In this document: in pieces, positions 15,795 through 25,100 of the stretch
Layout of the letters: every line of letters begins with the position of its first letter
Position numbering within the stretch: position 1 is the stretch's first letter
Assembly: GCA_019113395.1 (NCBI GenBank)
Contig: DXHL01000019.1
Location: 62,001 to 126,000, forward strand
Reading direction: 5' to 3'
From: Candidatus Rikenella faecigallinarum
GTDB taxonomy: Bacteria > Bacteroidota > Bacteroidia > Bacteroidales > Rikenellaceae
DNA length: 64,000 nucleotides
Program-made: the position numbers and the translations under genes
The notes under the pieces: model-generated
Databases searched by the model: none
The model's input: the letters and a program-made list of their open reading frames with translations, nothing else
What the model was told of the DNA's origin: nothing

Positions 15795-17932
15795 GATGCA
15801 CAACAACAGGTGGCGGAATCCAACACGCTACGGTCGAAAAGTTTTCGGTCACCGAATTCGGCCCGTTTCCCTTCGTTCCACTGGCTCACCGGACGCATAT
15901 ATCCGACAATGCGGCTGAAGACCTCCGAGGGCGCCCCGCACTGCGGACAGGTGAAGTGTTCGCCTGCCACGTAGCCGTGCGACGGACAGATGCTGAACGA
16001 CGGCGACAAGGTAATATAAGGCAGCCGGAAATTATCCGTCACGCGGCGCACCATCTGCTTGGCGGCTTCGGCCGTCATGGCGCTCTCGCCCGTAAAGACG
16101 TGGAACACCGTCCCGCCCGTGTAGAGGGTCTGCAACTCATCCTGCATCTCCAGCGCCTGGTAGAGGTCATCGGTCAGCCCCACGGGCAGGTGGGTCGAGT
16201 TGGTGTAGTAAGGTTTGGCACCCGCCTTGAACTGCTCCTGATTGGCCACAAGGATATCGGCATACTGTGCCGTATCGAGTTTCGCAAAGCGGTAGGCGGT
16301 ACTCTCGGCCGGCGTTGCTTCGAGGTTGTAGATGTTGCCGGTCTCCTCCTGGAATTCGGTCAGCACCTCCCGCATATAGTGCATCACGCGCTGTGCAAAG
16401 GCGCGCCCCTCGTCCGAGGCCAGCGGAACCCCAAGGAAGTTCAGACAGCACTCGTTCATCCCGTTGATGCCGATGGTCGAGAAGTGGTTTTTCCAGAAAC
16501 ACCCGAAACGGTCGTGGATATGACGCAGGTAGAATTTCGAATAGGGATACAACCCCCGTTCGGTGTACTGTTCAATCACTTTGCGTTTGATTTCGAGGCT
16601 CTGTTTGGCGAGCTCCATCAGGTGACGCAGGCGCTGGAAGAGCTGCTCCTCGGACGAGGATTCGTACCCCAGCCGCGGCAGGTTGATGGTCACCACGCCG
16701 ACCGACCCCGTGAGCGGGTTGGCCGCAAAGAGTCCGCCGCCGCGCTTCATGAGTTCACGTTTGTCGAGCCGCAGACGGCAGCACATGCTCCGCACGTCGT
16801 CGGGCTTCATGTCCGAATTGACGAAATTCGAAAAATAGGGAATGCCGTATTTGGCGGTCATCTCCCAAATACCCTCGTAGTCAGGATTCTGCCAGTCGAA
16901 GTCGGGCGTGATATTATAGGTAGGTATCGGAAACGAGAAGAGGCTTCCCGAAGCATCCCCCTGACACATCACCTCGGCAAAGGCACGATTCAACAGGGTC
17001 ACCTCGGCCTGAAACTCACCGTAGGTCTCGTTCTGCACCTGCCCGCCCCACACGATGGGTTCGTTGCGCAGGAAATCGGGCACCACCAGGTCCATCGTAA
17101 TGTTGGTGAAGGGGGTCTGAAATCCCACCCGCGTCGGCACGTTCAGGTTGAACAGAAACTCCTGCAGGCACTGTTTCACCTGTTCATAGTCGAGGTTGTC
17201 GTAACGGATATAGGGAGCCAAAAAGGTGTCGAAATTGGCAAAGGCCTGCGCACCAGCCGCTTCGCCCTGCATGGTGTAGAAGAAATTGACCACCTGTCCG
17301 AGCGCCGTGCGGAAATGGCGCGCCGGGGCACTCTGCGCCTTGCCCTCCACCCCGCGGAAACCGGTCAGCAGCAGGTCCTTGAGGTCCCAACCCACGCAAT
17401 AGACACTCAAAAAACCGAGGTCATGGATGTGCATCGCGCCGCTACGGTGAGCCTCGGCGATGCTGTCCGGGTAGAGGCGGTTCAACCAGTACTGTGCCGT
17501 TATCATCGTCGAGATGTGCTGGTTCAGCCCCTGCAGCGAGTAACCCGAATTGGCGCTCTCCTTAATGCGCCAGTCGTTCAACGAGAGATAGTCGTCTATC
17601 ACATCGAGGTTCGAGAAGAGCTCTTTCGAGGTGCGCAGCTGCTCGTGCTGTTTGCGGTAAAGCAGGTAGGCCTTGACCAGCGCAAAGTAGCCGTGATTAA
17701 AAAGGGTCTGTTCGACGGTGTCCTGCACCTGTTCGACGGTCGGCGTACCCAACCGTTTCTCTTCGGAGAGTTTGCGCACTACTTCGTCCGCAAGAGCATG
17801 AGCCGCCTTGCGGTCGGGGGCCTCGACGGCCCGCATGGCTTTGAAAATGGCCTGTTCGATTTTTTCGGCCTGAAAAGGCACAAGGGTTCCGTCACGTTTG
17901 ACGATTTGCTGAGGTGTGTTGCTGCCGTTCAT
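15785..17932 (-). CDS. nrdD: Anaerobic (class III) ribonucleoside-triphosphate reductase
   Basis: This 715-residue glycyl-radical enzyme makes deoxyribonucleotides without oxygen or B12. An N-terminal ATP-cone (IVKRDGTLVPFQAEKIEQAI) gives allosteric control. The catalytic barrel follows (NGMNECCLNFLG, GNIYNLEATPAE). Near the C-terminus are a zinc-site pattern (SICPSHGYV...FTCPQCG) and the glycyl radical site RIVGYMRP (glycine 677). The protein ends with the cysteine-rich tail TCCCASCE. I moved the start to MNGSNTPQQIVKRDG at 17932. A cobalamin riboswitch about 160 nt upstream points at it. Confidence 0.96.
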   Translation of the reverse strand: MNGSNTPQQIVKRDGTLVPFQAEKIEQAIFKAMRAVEAPDRKAAHALADEVVRKLSEEKRLGTPTVEQVQDTVEQTLFNHGYFALVKAYLLYRKQHEQLRTSKELFSNLDVIDDYLSLNDWRIKESANSGYSLQGLNQHISTMITAQYWLNRLYPDSIAEAHRSGAMHIHDLGFLSVYCVGWDLKDLLLTGFRGVEGKAQSAPARHFRTALGQVVNFFYTMQGEAAGAQAFANFDTFLAPYIRYDNLDYEQVKQCLQEFLFNLNVPTRVGFQTPFTNITMDLVVPDFLRNEPIVWGGQVQNETYGEFQAEVTLLNRAFAEVMCQGDASGSLFSFPIPTYNITPDFDWQNPDYEGIWEMTAKYGIPYFSNFVNSDMKPDDVRSMCCRLRLDKRELMKRGGGLFAANPLTGSVGVVTINLPRLGYESSSEEQLFQRLRHLMELAKQSLEIKRKVIEQYTERGLYPYSKFYLRHIHDRFGCFWKNHFSTIGINGMNECCLNFLGVPLASDEGRAFAQRVMHYMREVLTEFQEETGNIYNLEATPAESTAYRFAKLDTAQYADILVANQEQFKAGAKPYYTNSTHLPVGLTDDLYQALEMQDELQTLYTGGTVFHVFTGESAMTAEAAKQMVRRVTDNFRLPYITLSPSFSICPSHGYVAGEHFTCPQCGAPSEVFSRIVGYMRPVSQWNEGKRAEFGDRKLFDRSVLDSATCCCASCE

Positions 17933-18087
17933 CTGTGTCAGATGTTTTAAGGAATGAAACAAAGGCAGCTTGCGGGGATAATGGGATGGCATCCACCAGA
18001 CCTCGACGAGGGTGCACCAACTCGATTCAGGAGTGCAGAAGGATGCGTGTCACCGGCTTTTCGCCCGAAAGCTACGGTTTACGGGGG

Positions 18088-18290
18088 TCGGCAAACGGCA
18101 GGTCTTCTGACTTGCTCCGGGGTCGTGCGGCCTTCCCATGCGTAAGATTTGGAAGCACAGTGGCCGATTCGGGTGAGATTGCACGCCCTGTCGTGGAACT
18201 TACAGCTACGGGGATAGTCCCTGAATTGCACAGGGTTCCCTTTTAATCCGCGGCCGCCGCACGTTGTAAACAACGTGAACGGCTGCCGCA
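18088..18290 (-). ncRNA. Cobalamin (B12) riboswitch upstream of nrdDG
   Basis: Read on the minus strand, the conserved blocks occur in order: AAAAGGGAACCC, GGCCACTGTGCTT, ATGGGAAGGCCGC and CAAGTCAGAAGACCTGCC. A closing helix CGGCAG/CTGCCG can pair the two ends. These are the classic B12-box features. It faces nrdD, whose ATG is ~155 nt downstream. I see hairpins (GCATCC...GGATGC) but no T-tract in that leader, so control is more likely translational than by an intrinsic terminator. On family knowledge, bound cobalamin should reduce expression. Confidence 0.93.
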
Positions 18291-18306
18291 GAACCGTTTG
18301 TCGATA

Positions 18307-18314
18307 CAAAGGTG
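18307..18314 (-). promoter_or_regulatory. Probable promoter of the riboswitch-nrdDG transcript
   Basis: On the minus strand this reads CACCTTTG, close to the TAnnTTTG -7 box, and would start the RNA a few bases before the riboswitch closing helix. No clear -33 element was seen. Confidence 0.35.
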
Positions 18315-18716
18315 TGATTTTTCTTTGAGCTGTTTTCTTGCCCTGCCCGAAAATTTATTAACATTCTATCATCATTGCCTGCCGACATCCTGTTAGTGCG
18401 AGCCGCACGATTGCTGTGGCCGGGACCCGCGGTGGGGTAGAGGATTGTCCGCGCCGCAGCGGTTTTGTAAAAACCGCCGACCTATGCGCCCAGCGGCTCT
18501 GCCGCTTCGGGGGTGAGCGCAAGGTCGCAAGTATCTGTAGAAAGCATTACAAGAGGCCGAAGCCAGAGGGGGAATGAAAATAGCAGGGCTGTTTTCGGTC
18601 CTCCGCTCGGGGTGGCTTCGGACCGACGGGTTGCCATGGCAACCCGATATATCTCGAACACGCCAAACAGGAGTACCCGGCTGCACCGGCCCTCCTCAAC
18701 TAACAAAAATTATAAA
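18315..18716. other. 400-bp intergenic stretch with strong stem-loops
   Basis: No convincing gene is present. Hairpins include GTGCG-AGC-CGCAC near 18397, CGGTTTTGTAAAAACCG near 18470, a CCGAAGCCA/TGGCTTCGG pair (18557-18565 with 18613-18621) enclosing about 47 bases, and the perfect palindrome GGGTTGCCATGGCAACCC near 18628. It separates the divergent riboswitch and lolC-like units. It does not match a tRNA, RNase P RNA, tmRNA or a riboswitch class I can name. Confidence 0.4.
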
Positions 18717-18724
18717 TATCTTTG
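18717..18724 (+). promoter_or_regulatory. -7 promoter element for the LolC/E-like gene
   Basis: TATCTTTG in an AT-rich island lies 18 nt before the ATG and exactly fits TAnnTTTG. Confidence 0.5.
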
Positions 18725-18742
18725 TCCCCATAGCCACCCGGT

Positions 18743-19957
18743 ATGCTTTCGTTTTTCATTGCACGCAGGCATCTTTTCAGTCGGAAGGCTCACTCGGTCA
18801 TCAATCTGATAGCCGTGGTGAGCGTGGTAGCTATTGCCGTGCCCGTCATGGCACTGGTTGTGATACTGTCGTTTCACAACGGATTGAGCGAGTTTATCGG
18901 ACAGATGTACAGCGAATTCGACGCCGAAGTACGGGTCACTCCGCGCGAAGGGCTGTTTTTCGAGGGCGACACCCTGCGACGACAACTGGAAGCGCTGCCC
19001 GAAGTGGCGGCCGTCAGCGCCACCGTGGAACAGAACGTCCTGCTCACCTACTCCGACCGACAGTGGATAGCCACCCTGCGCGGCGTCGATGCCAACTACG
19101 ATTTTGTCGTCCCCATCGAGCAACGGGTGATACAGGGTCGCTACCGGCTGCAAAACGGCGACCTCAACGAAGCGGTGATAGGCAAAGGGATTGCCTATGC
19201 CCTGGGGGTGCAGACGGCACTGCTCGAACCGCTGCGCATCTACGCCATCCGTCCCGGCGGAGGATACACCTCGTTTTTACCCCGCTCGCTATACAACACG
19301 GCCAGCGTTCGTCCCTCGGGCATCTATGCGCTGGACGAACAGACCGATGCCCGATATCTCTTTGTCCCGATAGCACTGGCCCAAGAGTTGATTGGGACGG
19401 GACGCCGCATCTCATCGCTGGAGATTCGAATGATGGCAGGCATCTCGCCCGAAAGAGGGAAAGCGTTGATTCAGCGTGTCGCGGGCGAAGGATTCGACGT
19501 GCAGAGCCGTTTCGAACAGAAAGAGACCATCTACCGCATGGTGACCCAGGAGAAGTGGATTATCTACCTCCTGATGATGTTCGTGGTAGTGATAGCGGCC
19601 CTGAGTCTGGTGGGGTCACTGGTGATGCTGGCTGCCGACAAGGAGCAGGACCGCGAAATGCTGCTCGCCATGGGCGGTACACTGCGGCTGCTGCGAGGGG
19701 TTTTCACCTGGGAAGGCGTCCTGATTACCGCAACAGGGGTGATTATCGGCATCGGATTGGGCTTGGGCTTTGCCCTGTTCCAGCAACAGTTCGGTATCAT
19801 AAAAATGGCCGGCGAAGCGTTTTTAATGGATGCCTACCCAGTACGCCTGGAGGCGGGTGATGTGGTTGCCATTGCCGCTGGGGTAGGCATGTTGGGCACA
19901 GCGGTCAGCGCCCTGACGGCAGCGGGGCTGGTCGGCCGCAACAGGCAACGGAATTAA
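18743..19957 (+). CDS. LolC/LolE/FtsX-type ABC permease
   Basis: This 404-residue protein has one N-terminal membrane helix (residues 20-46, INLIAVVSVVAIAVPVMALVVILS), a large periplasmic MacB-PCD-like domain and three C-terminal helices. That is the LolCE/FtsX topology. LolCE complexes release lipoproteins from the inner membrane towards the outer membrane. No ATPase gene (LolD) is adjacent, so the partner must be elsewhere. It is followed 12 nt later by a DUF4296 lipoprotein gene. Confidence 0.85.
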   Translation: MLSFFIARRHLFSRKAHSVINLIAVVSVVAIAVPVMALVVILSFHNGLSEFIGQMYSEFDAEVRVTPREGLFFEGDTLRRQLEALPEVAAVSATVEQNVLLTYSDRQWIATLRGVDANYDFVVPIEQRVIQGRYRLQNGDLNEAVIGKGIAYALGVQTALLEPLRIYAIRPGGGYTSFLPRSLYNTASVRPSGIYALDEQTDARYLFVPIALAQELIGTGRRISSLEIRMMAGISPERGKALIQRVAGEGFDVQSRFEQKETIYRMVTQEKWIIYLLMMFVVVIAALSLVGSLVMLAADKEQDREMLLAMGGTLRLLRGVFTWEGVLITATGVIIGIGLGLGFALFQQQFGIIKMAGEAFLMDAYPVRLEAGDVVAIAAGVGMLGTAVSALTAAGLVGRNRQRN

Positions 19958-19969
19958 CAGAAGACCATC

Positions 19970-20923
19970 ATGAAGAGAAACCACCCATACCATACGGCAC
20001 GAAACAACACTCCCCGACGCAAGGTGCATTGGCGGAGGGTAGCCGTTTTCTGTCTGCTGACCATTGCTGCCGTGCTGGCCGCCTGCAGCGAAAAGCCCAA
20101 AGCCATTCCCGACCACACCATGCGCTCCATTATGCGGGAGATGCTGATTAGTCAGGCCGTGCTGCGGGTGGACAAATCGCTGACGGCCGACAAACCGCTC
20201 GACTCGCTCGACGTGCATACCGCCGTGCTCCAAAAATACGGTTACACGCTGGAGGATTTTCGATATACGATACGCGAGATGTCGATGCGCAAGAGCAACC
20301 CGCTGGCCAACATTCTGGAGGGTGTAGCGGCCGACATCAAGCGTTCGAGTGAAGTGGCCGAGGGTCGCTACCGCCAGATGCTGCGCATCGATTCGATGGC
20401 TCAGGCGCGCACCTGCGACACGGTTTTCCGCAGCGACACGACCCTGGTGGGTTCTCTGCACAATTACAAAATTGTTTACACGGGGGTTAATTCCTCGGAT
20501 TCGCTGGTACCGGTAGGAACCTACAAGATTATGTTCGACTATTCGACAGGGAGTCATGCGCGTTCCTACACCAAGTCGTTGCGTTCAAAAAAGACCCCTC
20601 GGGAAGGGAAAGCCATTGAAAACACCATCTGGTTGCAGACGGCGCGTGACACGACCCATTACGAGAGCGAGATTGACATCACCACCGATACCAAGCAGCT
20701 GGACATCTGGCTGCAGGAGATACAGCGGCGCGACATCCCGAAGGACACCTGTTACCTGACAGGCGTACGGTTGATATATTATCGTCCGGCGCAGCAGGCG
20801 CGGGCCATTTTGCTGCGCCACTTCACCGGGTTCCCCGACCAACTCGAAGCATATTATGAACAACGCTACACCGACACCACCTCGCTCCCTCGCGGCACCA
20901 TACCTTTTGCTCCCCAACGGTAA
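19970..20923 (+). CDS. DUF4296 domain lipoprotein
   Basis: This 317-residue protein has a basic N-terminus, a signal helix and lipobox VLAAC (cysteine ~39). The N-terminal third matches the DUF4296 pattern (MRSIMREMLISQAVLR...LDVHTAVLQKYGYTLEDFRYTI), a small helical domain found in Bacteroidota lipoproteins of unknown function. The C-terminal part is beta-rich. Its last 68 nt overlap the next gene in another frame, so the two are likely translationally coupled. Confidence 0.75.
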   Translation: MKRNHPYHTARNNTPRRKVHWRRVAVFCLLTIAAVLAACSEKPKAIPDHTMRSIMREMLISQAVLRVDKSLTADKPLDSLDVHTAVLQKYGYTLEDFRYTIREMSMRKSNPLANILEGVAADIKRSSEVAEGRYRQMLRIDSMAQARTCDTVFRSDTTLVGSLHNYKIVYTGVNSSDSLVPVGTYKIMFDYSTGSHARSYTKSLRSKKTPREGKAIENTIWLQTARDTTHYESEIDITTDTKQLDIWLQEIQRRDIPKDTCYLTGVRLIYYRPAQQARAILLRHFTGFPDQLEAYYEQRYTDTTSLPRGTIPFAPQR

Positions 20924-22061
20924 GTTGCTGCGCAACGGCGTCCTGCACTTCGCCTCCGACGGCACCCTCCTGCGCGTCGAACAGAGCAACCGCCTCGACA
21001 GCCTCCCCCACACCGAATACCACAACGGCATCCTCATACCCGGCATGACCAATGCCCACTGCCATCTGGAGTTGTCCTTTTTCCGCGGGGCCATTCCGCA
21101 ACATGTGGGGATGGTAAAGTTTATCGAGCACGTGGTCTCCAAACGCAACGACTACTCGCGCGAGGAGCAGATTGCCTGCGCCATCGACCAGGACCGTCGG
21201 ATGTGGCAGTCGGGCGTGCAGGCCGTGGGGGACATCAGCAACGACACCACCTCGTTTCCCGCCAAGGTTCAGGCACAGAACGAGGGGCGGACACGCTACC
21301 ACACCTTTGCCGAATATTTCGGGATGCCGACCGACGATGAGACTGAGGCCTTCTACCATCGGTCGGTGGACGGGCTGCTGGAGGCCGCCGAACGGGACCG
21401 CCTGACCATCACCCCCACGCAACATTCGACCTACTTTGTATCGGACAAACTCTTCAAGCTGGGGGCCTTTTCGCCCCTGATGTCGATACACTTTATGGAA
21501 ACCCCTGCCGAGGTCGATTTCTTCGAGCGGCGGGGCGGAATCTACGACCTGGTGACCGCCTCGGCCGGTCGGGAACCCGATTTCCTCGGCTACGGCGGCC
21601 ACGCCGAACGGCTCGTGGGGTCGCTGCCCCGAACGGCACGCCTGCTCCTTATCCACAACGTCCAGATGCAGCCCAAAGACCTGAAGCTGATTCTCGACTA
21701 TTTTGAGGATGTCACCTTTGTGCTCTGCCCGCGGTCGAACTACTACATCGATGCCGACTTCCCGCCGGCCGAGATGCTCTACAAGGCGGGAGCACGGGTC
21801 GCCATCGGGACCGACAGTCTCTCCTCGAACACCTCGCTCGAGATGGTCGAGGAGCTCAAGTGGCTCGCCCGACACAACCCATCGATACCGCTGGAGGCCC
21901 TGTTGCAGTGGGCGACACTGGGAGGAGCCCACGGCCTGCGCATGGAGCGTGAAATCGGAAGTTTCGAACCCGGGAAACGCCCCGGAGCCGTACTGCTTAC
22001 GGGAGTGGATTTTGCGAGCCTCACCCTCACCGACGCAGCACAGACCACACGGCTGCTGTAA
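20856..22061 (+). CDS. Metal-dependent amidohydrolase, aminofutalosine/adenosylhomocysteine deaminase-like
   Basis: This 401-residue TIM-barrel amidohydrolase has the metal ligands in order: NAHCHLE, SIHFMET, LIHNVQM and GTDSLSSNTS. The last motif recalls the deaminase group that includes S-adenosylhomocysteine deaminase and aminodeoxyfutalosine deaminase of the futalosine menaquinone pathway. No other menaquinone gene is in the window, so the substrate stays open. The first possible ATG overlaps the DUF4296 gene by 68 nt. The family N-terminus (YLLLPNGKLLRNGVLHF) begins only about 16 residues later, so the overlap looks real. Confidence 0.75.
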   Translation: MNNATPTPPRSLAAPYLLLPNGKLLRNGVLHFASDGTLLRVEQSNRLDSLPHTEYHNGILIPGMTNAHCHLELSFFRGAIPQHVGMVKFIEHVVSKRNDYSREEQIACAIDQDRRMWQSGVQAVGDISNDTTSFPAKVQAQNEGRTRYHTFAEYFGMPTDDETEAFYHRSVDGLLEAAERDRLTITPTQHSTYFVSDKLFKLGAFSPLMSIHFMETPAEVDFFERRGGIYDLVTASAGREPDFLGYGGHAERLVGSLPRTARLLLIHNVQMQPKDLKLILDYFEDVTFVLCPRSNYYIDADFPPAEMLYKAGARVAIGTDSLSSNTSLEMVEELKWLARHNPSIPLEALLQWATLGGAHGLRMEREIGSFEPGKRPGAVLLTGVDFASLTLTDAAQTTRLL

Positions 22062-22116
22062 CGCTTTCCAAATCGGATGCTCCCCCCTGCATCCGAAAAG
22101 AGACAAACCAGAAAAA

Positions 22117-25100
22117 ATGACCATAGAACAGTTGGAGCAGCACATCGGGCAGTGTGACTCGACCCGTGCGCTCGAACAACACCTCGCGACCGACCGCACC
22201 ATTCGCCTGAAGGGGATGGCGGGGTCGCTGCTGGCTCTGGTGGCGGGCAGTGTGGCCCGCCGCACGGGCGGCGTCCACCTGCTGGTGGCCGGCGACCGCG
22301 ACGAAGCCTCCTACCTCTGCAACGACCTGACCAACCTCGCTCCGGCGAAAGATACGGCCACCATTCTCTTCTACCCGACGGCCTACAAACGGTCGGTGCA
22401 GACCCTGCGCGAAGACCCTGCGGGTATCGTGCAGCGCACGGCCGTGCTGACCGCCCTCGGAAACCACAGCGACCCCAAACGGCCGCTGCTTATCTGTACC
22501 TATCCCGACGCCCTGGCCGAAAAGGTGGCCGACCGCAGCCGACTGACTGAAAACATCCTGCGCCTGCGCAAGGGACAGCATATCGGGATGGATGACCTCG
22601 AAAACCGCCTGACAGAGTACCGTTTCGAGCGGGTCGATTTCGTGGGCGAACCGGGACAATATTCGCGCCGCGGGGGGATTATCGACATCTTCTCGTTCGG
22701 CAACAGCAAACCCTACCGCATCGACTTTTTCGGGGATGACATCGAGTCCATCCGTCTGTTCAACGTGGGGACACAGCTCTCGACCGAGAGCTGCGATGCG
22801 GTGGAGGTGGTGCCGAACCTCAAAAATCCCGAGCTGGCCGAGCAGCGGGTGTCGCTGGCCGAATACATCGGCAGCGACCCCACTACGCTCTGGATGACAA
22901 ACGCCGTGCAGTGCCTGAGCCGCCTGGACCAGATTCGCACCAAACTGCTGGGCGAGTTGCCCGACCCCGCCGAAATCGATACGCTGGTGACCAGCCGCAA
23001 GCGTTTTCTGGCCGAGACGCGTTCATGGCAGTGGGTGACGCTCAACAGCAGTGCCCCGGAACGCACGGCAGACGGCGCCGACATCGACTTCGGCGCCGCC
23101 CCGCAGCCCCAGTTCAACAAAAACTTCGAGTTGTTGGCCAACGACATCCGTCAGGGCAACGACCACGGACGAACGACCTACATTCTGACCGAGAACCGCG
23201 CCCAGATGGAGCGGCTGGAGAATGTCTTCGAGTCGGTGGGGTTGGCACACGTAGGTTACGGCCACATCCCGCTGACCCTGCACGGCGGTTTTATCCTCCC
23301 ATCGCTGCAAATCGCCCTCTACACCGACCACCAAATTTTCGACCGCTACCACCGCTACACCGTCCCGAACGAAATCGACCGCCGCGAGAGCATGACCATT
23401 GCCGAGCTCAACGCCCTCCAAATCGGCGACTACGTGGTGCACATCGACCACGGGGTGGGACGTTTCGGGGGGTTGGTGCGGAGCACCACAAACGGCGTGA
23501 CACAGGAGTTTATCAAACTGATATACAAGGACAACGACATCCTGTTTGTGAACGTCCACTCGCTGCACCGCATCAGCAAGTACAAAGACAAGGATGCCCC
23601 GGAGCCCAAGGTGCACAAACTGGGGTCGGGTGCCTGGCAGAAACTCAAACAGACCACCAAAAACAAGGTCAAGGACATTGCCCGCGAACTCATCGCGCTC
23701 TATGCCAAACGCAAGGCCAGCACCGGTTTTGCCTTTTCGCCCGACGGTTTCCTGCAGCAGGAGCTCGAAGCGTCGTTCCTCTACGAAGATACGCCCGACC
23801 AGCAGAGCGCTACGCAGGCTGTCAAGGAAGATATGGAACAGGCCGTGCCGATGGACCGTCTCGTTTGCGGTGACGTGGGGTTCGGCAAGACCGAAATCGC
23901 CATCCGCGCCGCCTTCAAAGCGGCTACCGACGGCAAACAGGTGGCCGTGCTGGTGCCGACCACCGTCCTCTCACTGCAACACTACCGCACCTTCTCTCGC
24001 CGCCTGAAGGAGTTTCCCGTGCGGGTCGAAAACTTCTCGCGCGTCAAGTCGGCCAAGCAGACCCGCGAGATTCTCGACGACCTGGCCAACGGCAAAATCG
24101 ACATCATCATCGGCACCCACCGACTGCTCGGCAAAAACGTGCGGTTCAAGGACCTCGGACTGCTCATCATCGACGAGGAGCAAAAGTTCGGCGTGGCCAA
24201 CAAGGAGAAACTCCGCCACATGAAGGCCAATGTCGATACGCTGACCCTGACGGCCACCCCCATTCCCCGCACCCTGCAGTTTTCGCTGATGGGAGCCCGC
24301 GACATGTCGATTATCAACACCCCGCCGCCCAACCGCCAACCGGTGGCCACCGAGGTAGACGTTTTCGACGAGGAACTTATCCGCGAAGCCGTCGAGGCCG
24401 AGTTGCAGCGGGGCGGACAGGTCTTTTTCCTGCACAACCGCGTGCAGACGCTCGGCCGCATGAAAGAGATGCTCGAACGATTGTGTCCTGCGGTGCGGGT
24501 CGCCGTCGGCCACGGGCAGATGCCCGCCGGCGAACTCGAAAAGGTGATGATGGACTTTATCTACGGCGAATACGACGTGCTGCTGGCCACCACCATCATC
24601 GAGTCGGGCATCGACATTCCGAATGCCAACACGATAATCATCAACAACGCCCACATGTTCGGCCTCTCGGACCTGCACCAGTTGCGCGGCCGCGTGGGGC
24701 GCACCAACCGCAAGGCCTACTGCTACCTGCTTATCCCGTCGGAAGAGGCCGTCACCTCGGATGCCTATCGACGGTTGCGGGCGCTGGAAGAGTTCTCAGA
24801 CCTCGGGTCGGGCTTCAACATCGCCATGCAGGACCTCGACATTCGGGGTGCCGGCAACATCCTGGGAGCCGAACAGAGCGGCTTTATCTCCGACATCGGC
24901 TTTGAGACCTACCAGAAGATTATGGCCGAAGCCGTGGCCGAGCTGCGCGAAGAGCAGGGCCTCGAACCCGACACCTCGGCCATCGACTGCGTTATCGAGA
25001 GCGACTCGTCGGCCCACCTGCCCGACAGCTACATCGGCAACACGGCCGAAAAAATACGCCTCTACCGCGAGCTCGACGGCATCCGCTCGGAAGAGGCCCT

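Noticed and set aside
15956-17950. 664-residue plus-strand ORF opposite nrdD
   Set aside because: Antisense shadow. The minus-strand frame contains all NrdD motifs.
18391-18720. Possible RNase P RNA, tmRNA or tRNA in the structured gap
   Set aside because: I could not find the conserved core of any of these RNAs on either strand.
18574-19860. 428-residue ORF overlapping the LolC/E-like gene in another frame
   Set aside because: Arginine-rich translation with no family; the 18743 frame has the membrane-protein pattern.
21703-22116. Extended start of mfd in the ORF track
   Set aside because: These 138 codons lie within the amidohydrolase gene in another frame, and Mfd begins normally at MTIEQLEQHIG.
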